Origin: Candidatus Latescibacterota bacterium
Lineage (GTDB): Bacteria > Latescibacterota > UBA2968 > UBA8231
DNA: 64,000 nucleotides
Assembly (NCBI GenBank): GCA_022827835.1
Contig: JAJEIO010000020.1
Coordinates: forward strand, 22,168 to 86,167
Direction of reading: 5' to 3'
The position numbers were made by a program, and so were the translations under genes. The notes under the pieces were generated by a model that saw only the letters and a list, made by a program, of their open reading frames with translations, was not told the DNA's origin and did no database searches. Shown piece by piece: positions 59,201 through 64,000 of the stretch; the first letter of the stretch is position 1; every line of letters begins with the position of its first letter.

Positions 59201-62200
59201 ACGTGCTGCGGCTCTAGATGAATAAAGGGCCGCAACTCGTTGGGATCCTCCTCGCCAGCAATATCCACCGCCCGCGCCGCCCCTAGCTGGAGCATCTCTG
59301 CGCCCGACAGGACAAAATCGGCCGGCATCAGGCTCTCGTCGTCTAGGTCGCGCAGTTCACCCAACCGCTCCGGGTCGGCAATCCCGCGCACCTCCAGCGC
59401 GCGCCCAAACACCTCGACCTGATCCCCAACCCCAACGCCCAGCACCGCAGCCATATCCAGCGGCAGAATACAGGTAGCCTCGTCATCCGCGGCAAAAAAC
59501 GATCCGGCCACCAAGCTCTTATTCACCTCGGTGATCTGCGCTTCCTCCGGCGTCAGGCCCAACAAGCCCGTGGCCCGCACTGCCTTCCCTGCCGCGGCCA
59601 CCGAGATCCAGCTTCCCTTGCCGCCTTCGGTCGCGTACCAGCCGCGCCGCCCCATCCAGCCACTGCCACCAAAGTGCGACTCAGCGTAGTCGAGCGCCTC
59701 TGGCGTCAAGCGCTCCCAGCCGCGGTCGCGGATGAGGATCCCAGGGTATGCCCCAGCGTGTGGCAGCCGGAAACTCGCATAGCGGATTTGCTGTTCAAAC
59801 GAGGTAAAAGAGAGCAGGGTAAACGTCAAAAGCGTCAGCGTCGCCAGCGTCAGACCGGTGCGCAGGGGCCGCCGCCGCATATTGGAAATCCCCAACATGA
59901 AGGCCGCATAACTCGCGCTCATACGGCTCAGGTCCTGGGCGTGGACCCGCGTCTGCTGGCTCTGGTGCTGGGCCATGACGCGATTGAACCGGCCCACCAG
60001 CATAAAGAGCACGAAGGCAGCCATTGCCATGATTGCAAACGCCAACAGCACCACCAGCGGCTCGGCCAACTCAAAGGCTGGATGCACCTGCGCCAAAATC
60101 AGCCAAATCGCCAGCAATAACAGCCCAAAGCCCGCGAGTTGCCGGCGAATATCGGCCGCGGCAAACAAGAGTCGCTCCCCGAAAAAGGCCGCTGGCAACA
60201 ACAGCGCCAAAAAGAAAATCACCCCTTCGAGCACATCGTTGAGCGTCGCCAAGACCTCCGGGTAGGCCCGCGTCTCCAAGCCCAGCGCCTTGCGGCTCCA
60301 CGCCACGTACTCATCCCACTTCAATTGTTCTGCCGCTGCTTCCGCCTCAGCTATGGCTGCCGCCGCCTGCGCGTGGAGGCGCGTCAACCGCTGATTTTCA
60401 ATGCCGTGCTCCTTGAGGACCCCCAGCCGCGCCGCATCCAAGTTCCACACGTCCCGCGCCGCCTGCAGCGTCGCTCCCCCAAAGCCCTCCTCGGTCAGCA
60501 AAAATCCCCGGCCCCGCGCCTCGGTCTCGCTTTGGCTGCCCTCGCTGTTGAGCAGCAAAAGTTGGCCGTCCAAAATCACTTTGACGCGATCGTCGGCTAC
60601 AGCATCGGTTGGCCCGTAGATCACTCCCACCGAGCCGATGCTACTCAAACCCAGCGCGTACCCGTATTGACCCGGCTCGCCCCCGTCCGCCGACATCACC
60701 TTCACTTTGTTCAACGCACGCAAAAGGCGCGGCTCGACCAAGCCGTACAGGGGCCGACCCACCCCGGGAAAGAGCACGGCGATCTGCTCGTTTTGCCGCC
60801 AGCGCACATTTTTGGCCAAGCGGCCATCCGGCCTTGGTTTCCCGTGGTGCGCCTGCGCGCGCTCACTCAAATCCACTACGTGAGTAATCGTCCCCCGCTC
60901 GGCGTCCAGCGCCGCCACTGCCAAGGGATACGTCCCCTGCTCCAACCCGGGCACCCGCACCAACCCAGCGACATCGGTGAGAAAGTAGCGCGTGTTGCGC
61001 ACTCCTTTGCGCTCTTCCTCCTCCACCTGCACCGCCACCAGCGCCCCAGTCACCGGTCGATCCGGCATCTGACTGCGCCGGGGAAACGTCCGCGCTTTGA
61101 CCCGCAAATCCCGCAGCCGATCCTTCAACGCCTCCTCAAGCCGCTCTCGTCCGGCCAACAGCGCCGTATCGGCCAACGCATGAGCCAGCAAATCGGCCAC
61201 CAACGCCGCCTGTCCTTCCACATTATCCCACGCCACCCGCTCGCCCGTATCTTGTGGTAAATCCAGCGCAAAACGAGCGTCTCCTACGGTCGCCAGCGTC
61301 AGCGACGGAAACCCCGCCTCGAGCGCCAGTTCCCCATCGGCAGCTAAGCCTCCAGGCATATAGCTGTCCCAATCCATCCCCCGAATCGGGCTGATGCCAT
61401 TGGCTACCGCCTCGGCGCGACCCAGTGCCTCCGCGTACTCGGTAAAGCGACGGCCAAAGGGCACGAAAAACCGCTTAAGTGCGTAGCTATCCGTGTTGTT
61501 CCACAGCACCACCCGCTCGCCGTGGCTAGACAAATCGAGGCCAATGAACAGGTCAATATTCAGCGGCTCGGCCAGCCGGGCTGCGTAGTGCTCTTGGCGG
61601 CGAGCGTGCCTGTCGAGAAAAGTGACCATACCCTGTCGCCCCTGGAAGTGGGCACTTAGCGCGGCGAGGACCACCGTGTGCGCCGGTGGATTCGCTTGCA
61701 AGCGAGCAGCCACCTCCAACAACGCCGCCACGCTCACCGCGGCCTCTGCTCCCGGTGCCCGCGCTGGTATCACCGACGGGGCGTCGTAATACGCATGGAC
61801 GAGCACCGTCTCCTCCCGCGCGGTCCCCGCATCCCGCCCCGGCACCACCACCCACACGTTGTACGCCATCCGCTCCTGCCAATCCATCCGCCCCCACAGC
61901 CCCACCTCCACTTCTCCGTCCACCAACCGCCGCCGCAGCCGCTCTCCAGCGGTCTTCTCCACCCAAAAGCGCGGCACATCCAACGGTGCCCGCACGTACT
62001 TGCCCTGCGCCTGCTGCGTAGTAGAAGAATCCGCGGCCACAAATACCACCGCCCGCGCCCCCAACGACGCGGCCTTCAGCCAATTGTCCCCACTAGCAAA
62101 GTCCAGCACCACCACCCGCCCAGCCACCTCCTGCCCATTAAAATCCCCCCAATCCCCATCGCCGCCCCAAATCGCCGGTGCTCGCAACCCTTCCGGCGGC

Positions 62201-62640
62201 ACGGTCGAAGTCCGCATCCCATTCGGCCACATCGCGTACAAGGTGACCGACTCATCTTCCCACTCCAACCGCCCGCCCTTGTCCATCGGCACCACCACTG
62301 CAAAGGAGTCGCGTCGCGTCGCCAACCCCAACGCCTGCAACCGCCCCTCCACATACTCCGCCGCCTGGGCACTCCCCGGATAGCCCGCCACTCGCGACCC
62401 CAACGAGGCCAAATGCTCTACAACAGCTCGCGGCCCTGTAGAAGCTGCCACCGAGCCGCTGACAAAGGCGACCAAAAAGGCAATGATCAGCGCAACCATA
62501 GCGTCCCAATATCGGCCCCAAGCATTCCGTCTAGCAAGCAAACCGACAGACGCGGCTTCTTTCGGCACTGGCTGGAGGACCGCCCCTGAGGCGATTACTT
62601 TATCTATACGTGGAACTTCAGCTATCGGCGAGACGTTCAA
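56233..62640 (-). CDS. Giant fusion: M28 peptidase-like domain, FtsX/MacB-type ABC permease, DUF6785-like transporter
   Basis: A single open frame of 2135 codons. The start is uncertain: TTG 62640 as tracked, TTG 62541, or ATG 62499; the later ones leave more room for the divergent promoter. From the N-terminus: a membrane anchor (about 48-66); an M28 peptidase-like part (70-500) with a protease-associated insert (VAGRVVVLDFASGDNW), but with the metal-ligand motifs altered (VLVHAYYDAPSV, GAEAAVSVAALLE, ALSAHFQGRQG); a carboxypeptidase-regulatory-like sandwich (525-590); three helices (803-885); an ABC permease of the MacB/FtsX type (910-1340; ISNMRRRPLRTGL, VYERLREIGIYSSVGL, IYPARVAARQAVPEVV); a soluble linker; and a DUF6785-like membrane domain of about 12 helices (1499-2135; ATPENNWGEVFF, HERLAYPMVQLPLKM). 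No ATPase is encoded nearby. Function unknown. Confidence 0.85.
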   Translation of the reverse strand: MNVSPIAEVPRIDKVIASGAVLQPVPKEAASVGLLARRNAWGRYWDAMVALIIAFLVAFVSGSVAASTGPRAVVEHLASLGSRVAGYPGSAQAAEYVEGRLQALGLATRRDSFAVVVPMDKGGRLEWEDESVTLYAMWPNGMRTSTVPPEGLRAPAIWGGDGDWGDFNGQEVAGRVVVLDFASGDNWLKAASLGARAVVFVAADSSTTQQAQGKYVRAPLDVPRFWVEKTAGERLRRRLVDGEVEVGLWGRMDWQERMAYNVWVVVPGRDAGTAREETVLVHAYYDAPSVIPARAPGAEAAVSVAALLEVAARLQANPPAHTVVLAALSAHFQGRQGMVTFLDRHARRQEHYAARLAEPLNIDLFIGLDLSSHGERVVLWNNTDSYALKRFFVPFGRRFTEYAEALGRAEAVANGISPIRGMDWDSYMPGGLAADGELALEAGFPSLTLATVGDARFALDLPQDTGERVAWDNVEGQAALVADLLAHALADTALLAGRERLEEALKDRLRDLRVKARTFPRRSQMPDRPVTGALVAVQVEEEERKGVRNTRYFLTDVAGLVRVPGLEQGTYPLAVAALDAERGTITHVVDLSERAQAHHGKPRPDGRLAKNVRWRQNEQIAVLFPGVGRPLYGLVEPRLLRALNKVKVMSADGGEPGQYGYALGLSSIGSVGVIYGPTDAVADDRVKVILDGQLLLLNSEGSQSETEARGRGFLLTEEGFGGATLQAARDVWNLDAARLGVLKEHGIENQRLTRLHAQAAAAIAEAEAAAEQLKWDEYVAWSRKALGLETRAYPEVLATLNDVLEGVIFFLALLLPAAFFGERLLFAAADIRRQLAGFGLLLLAIWLILAQVHPAFELAEPLVVLLAFAIMAMAAFVLFMLVGRFNRVMAQHQSQQTRVHAQDLSRMSASYAAFMLGISNMRRRPLRTGLTLATLTLLTFTLLSFTSFEQQIRYASFRLPHAGAYPGILIRDRGWERLTPEALDYAESHFGGSGWMGRRGWYATEGGKGSWISVAAAGKAVRATGLLGLTPEEAQITEVNKSLVAGSFFAADDEATCILPLDMAAVLGVGVGDQVEVFGRALEVRGIADPERLGELRDLDDESLMPADFVLSGAEMLQLGAARAVDIAGEEDPNELRPFIHLEPQHVVIVPYQTLIEAGGSLRSIAVRFPGATDGQALVEDYLTRVAVTLFVGSPDGRVTALSSVGLTAVQGLGVLAIPALVAALIVLNAMMGAVYERLREIGIYSSVGLAPLHIALLFVAEACVYAVLGTTLGYLLGQGLGRVLLGLGLLQGLTLNYSSLAAIGAALAVMGVVLLSTIYPARVAARQAVPEVVRRWRPDPPNGDEWLFEFPFMLGEGEVEGVCGFLANYFGAFGRATLGDFYVEDMQVAQADGYRLSFALWLAPFDLGVSQEVVVEFVPTGERARAMEVRLRRLSGEHHYWQRLNLRLVEALRKQMLIWYALREAERVQHVESARVLAAEQAEERVEEQGAAEQPASFTWRGFAVGTMLALCIGMGAPYAVIMLQGSYMALNSSSPGAIFLFFVLVVVVNTLLRALGRGLALGRADLVLIYAMMLLASAVPTQAFVGYLIPIISGLYYYATPENNWGEVFFPHVTPWLAPQDRQAIVDLHEGLSPGEGIPWGAWSETLSYWYVFFLVLSFMMLCMSSILHRQWSQHERLAYPMVQLPLKMVEEGRPGFKLGPLFKQRLLWIGFAVPFVLLSLKGLHYYFPAVPLPIQSAGQLPWVGNKLGLDWVYAWIGFFYLVNLNISFSIWFFYLFNKAQEGIFTSLGIASTEKLSLYSYSQTADLTHEVMGACLIFVAYTLWMGRRHLGAVWRKAWRGDPTVDDAGEMLSYRVAVFGFLASLLFVGVWLWASGVPLAILPLFLLVCLLFYVFVTRAVATAGLATARSPMVAAFFVISAVGAPVIGAKGLTALTFTYVWQSEMRLFPMIAAANSLKLAEAVVGSKRRLFWGMALALVVSLAGATWVIFQVCYEHGGINLHPFFMTRQANRTFTDMARPIVDPLPADMRGWLFTGIGGLFEAVLLWGHHRFYWWPLHPLGFIVSVGWLANQVWFSVLIAWALKLGIVKWGGMPLYERAKLFFLGLILGEATAAGLWLCIDGVLGETGHFLSYM

Positions 62641-62661
62641 ACGCAGTTGAAGGAGGGCTCC

Positions 62662-63903
62662 ATGCTATACCGCATTGCCGCTATCGGCTTCATTTTTGCC
62701 TGCACGAGTGTCGCCTGGATCATCTTGGCAGAGGTCGTCTCGCATCGCACCCATCAGCAAGACACCAAACTCAAAGCCGAGGTGGGCCAATTGTGGGGCA
62801 CCTCCCAGTCCCAACGCGCCCCACTCCTGTACTGGACCACCGAGGAAACCGTCGTCACCCAGACTCCCGACGGCCAAGAGACAGAACACTCCAAGGAGCG
62901 GCGGCACCTCCTGCCCCTAGAAGCCAGCCGCCTACAAGTCGATCTACATCTCGAACACCGCCGCAAGGGTCTGCTGTGGTACTCCACCTACCAAGTGGAA
63001 CTGGACGCCACCTACAATGCGACCAACGAGACCGACCGCCCCCTCGACCTGACGTTCGATCTAGCCCTGCCAACCTCTCAAGCTGTGTACGATGATTTCA
63101 CCCTATCCATCGACGGCCAGCCCATCGCCCCGCTGCCGCTGGCAGAAGGACACTTGCAACAGCCGTTGCACTTCGCGCCGGGCCAGAGTCGCCAGATCCG
63201 TCTTTCCTATGAGTCGCAGGGTTTAGAAGAATGGTGGTACCGCTTCGGCGACCACGTCGAGCAAGTCTCCGATTTCGAGTTGGTCATGCACACTGATTTC
63301 GACGCCATCGACTTCCCGCGCCAAAGCCTAGCACCCACTCACAAGGAGCGCACCGCCGATGGCTGGCGTCTCACTTGGCAGTACGACCGCTTGCTCACTG
63401 GAGCCTCCCTCGGCATGGTCATGCCTGCTCGCCTCAATCCAGGCCCCTGGGTACAAGACGTGACCCAAGCCGCGCCCATGTCCCTCTTTCTCTTTTTCTT
63501 CGTCCTCTTCGTCTTTGCCGCGGTCAAAGGCATCGACATCCATCCGATGACTTACTTCTTCATCGGCGCGGCCTTTTTCAGCTTCCACTTGCTTTTGGCC
63601 TACCTAGCCGACCACTTGCTCATCCACTACGCCTTTTTGCTGGCTGCGGCCGTGTCCGTTTTCTTGGTCATCTCCTACATGCGGCTCGTAGTCGGCCTGC
63701 GGCTGGCCTTGGTGGAGGTGGGGCTGGCCCAATTCATCTACTTGGTACTCTTCTCCTACACCTTCTTCTTCGTCGGCTATACCGGCTTGGCCATTACCAT
63801 CCTGTGCATCGCCACGCTCTTTGTCACCATGCAGCTTACCGGCCGGATGGACTGGTCAGACTTGTTTGCCCAACCGCCAGACACTCCGCAAAAGTCCGAG
63901 TAG
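62662..63903 (+). CDS. CreD-like inner-membrane protein
   Basis: A 413-residue protein. The ATG at 62662 follows AAGGAGG; the track starts at an upstream TTG. One N-terminal anchor helix (IAAIGFIFACTSVAWIILA), then a periplasmic domain of about 240 residues (LLWYSTYQVELDATYNATNE, FAPGQSRQIRLSYESQGLEEW), then five to six helices (SLFLFFFVLFVFAAVKGI, HPMTYFFIGAAFFSFHLLLA, FLLAAAVSVFLVISYMR). This order and the helix bundle match the CreD family, although the sequence is more diverged than typical CreD. CreD belongs to the CreBC two-component regulon in enterobacteria and affects envelope homeostasis; no such regulator is visible here. It is divergent from the giant fusion gene. Confidence 0.75.
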   Translation: MLYRIAAIGFIFACTSVAWIILAEVVSHRTHQQDTKLKAEVGQLWGTSQSQRAPLLYWTTEETVVTQTPDGQETEHSKERRHLLPLEASRLQVDLHLEHRRKGLLWYSTYQVELDATYNATNETDRPLDLTFDLALPTSQAVYDDFTLSIDGQPIAPLPLAEGHLQQPLHFAPGQSRQIRLSYESQGLEEWWYRFGDHVEQVSDFELVMHTDFDAIDFPRQSLAPTHKERTADGWRLTWQYDRLLTGASLGMVMPARLNPGPWVQDVTQAAPMSLFLFFFVLFVFAAVKGIDIHPMTYFFIGAAFFSFHLLLAYLADHLLIHYAFLLAAAVSVFLVISYMRLVVGLRLALVEVGLAQFIYLVLFSYTFFFVGYTGLAITILCIATLFVTMQLTGRMDWSDLFAQPPDTPQKSE

Positions 63904-63919
63904 GATTGGCCCGGCAGTA

Positions 63920-63941
63920 GGGGCGGTTCGCGAACCGCCCC
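63920..63941. terminator. Perfect 22-base palindrome between convergent genes
   Basis: GGGGCGGTTCGCGAACCGCCCC lies 16 bases after the CreD-like stop and four bases before the stop of a convergent partial gene. It can form an 8-10 pair hairpin on either strand, but no T-run follows. It could be a bidirectional terminator or a copy of a dispersed palindromic repeat; one copy in the window cannot distinguish them. Confidence 0.5.
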
Positions 63942-63945
63942 AACA

Positions 63946-64000
63946 CTAGCCCGTCACACGCAACCGCGCAGGCACCCCCACCGGCGCCCCAGTGCGGCAA
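63946..64000 (-). CDS. C-terminal fragment of a gene cut by the right window edge
   Basis: On the minus strand the frame entering from base 64000 reads RTGAPVGVPARLRVTG and stops with TAG at 63946-63948. Its codon choice (GC-rich third positions) matches the rest of the window and its stop is placed right beside a convergent hairpin, so this is probably the end of a real gene. Only about 17 codons are visible and no function can be read. Confidence 0.35.
   Translation of the reverse strand, partial: CRTGAPVGVPARLRVTG

Noticed and set aside
60139-62589. Long plus-strand ORFs (373 and 303 codons) inside the giant fusion gene
   Set aside because: Their products are proline/arginine/histidine-rich and lack domain structure, as expected for shadows of a GC-rich gene. 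The ORFs at 57415-58338 and 38111-39055 are rejected for the same reason.
1-64000. tRNA, rRNA, riboswitch, integrase or insertion-sequence genes
   Set aside because: I read through the intergenic gaps, which are mostly under 250 bases, and found no convincing cloverleaf, conserved RNA motif or transposase; subtle ones could be missed by eye.

Overview
The window looks like a chromosomal segment of a GC-rich, Gram-negative-type bacterium of the FCB superphylum. Candidatus Latescibacterota or a similar uncultured lineage is my best guess. This is an inference from gene content: ASPIC/UnbV-VCBS lipoproteins, many secreted proteins with discoidin-like domains and a CHU_C/FlgD-like C-terminal domain, Gfo/Idh/MocA and sugar-isomerase catabolic genes, a formylglycine-type sulfatase, and a DUF6785-like membrane domain. 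No rRNA or tRNA was found to confirm it.

Layout. 0-1.1 kb: an AT-rich edge with a truncated unknown gene and an orphan RelB/DinJ-type antitoxin. 1.1-6.0 kb (minus): a ribose-type sugar ABC transporter operon (binding lipoprotein, double ATPase, permease) ending in a tandem GNAT protein and a small unknown protein. 6.1-10.7 kb (minus): a translationally coupled operon of a GT87-like glycosyltransferase, an ASPIC/UnbV lipoprotein and a GT-C glycosyltransferase. 10.8-13.3 kb (plus): a second ASPIC/UnbV lipoprotein and a SUMF1-fold lipoprotein. 13.3-24.2 kb (minus): SDR, SnoaL-like, TIM-barrel epimerase, Gfo/Idh/MocA and MetE-like catabolic genes, then a pair of secreted proteins (B-type, A-type) and a VCBS lipoprotein with one heme-c motif. 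24.3-49.0 kb (minus): about 25 kb coding almost only for exported proteins: a C-type surface protein, two large paralogous predicted outer-membrane barrels, a membrane-TPR protein, a CBM9-like protein, and six further A/B-type surface proteins. 49.3-54.1 kb (plus): a parvulin lipoprotein, a pentapeptide-like membrane protein and another ASPIC/UnbV lipoprotein, all overlapping. 54.1-56.2 kb (plus): a small two-gene cassette and a sulfatase. 56.2-62.6 kb (minus): one 2135-codon fusion of an M28-peptidase-like domain, an FtsX-type ABC permease and a DUF6785-like transporter domain. 62.7-63.9 kb (plus): a CreD-like membrane protein.

The most interesting system is the surface-protein locus. Nine proteins (four A-type, four B-type, one C-type) share three things: discoidin-like domains, a beta-sandwich 'RTGN...WS.WS' domain carrying a large insertion with a recurring 'Y..L....G.I' module, and a CHU_C/FlgD-like terminal domain that always ends exactly in a hydrophobic residue followed by Ala-Tyr. 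The B-type proteins and the two barrel paralogs also share an N-terminal LDPTV motif. I infer a dedicated export or surface-attachment system with several client proteins, of unknown biological role. The second noteworthy object is the 2135-residue fusion protein, in which the peptidase-like domain lacks recognisable metal ligands.

Limits: all family assignments come from reading motifs and overall architecture, with no database search. Start codons were moved from the ORF track where overlaps, Shine-Dalgarno sequences or signal peptides argued for it.
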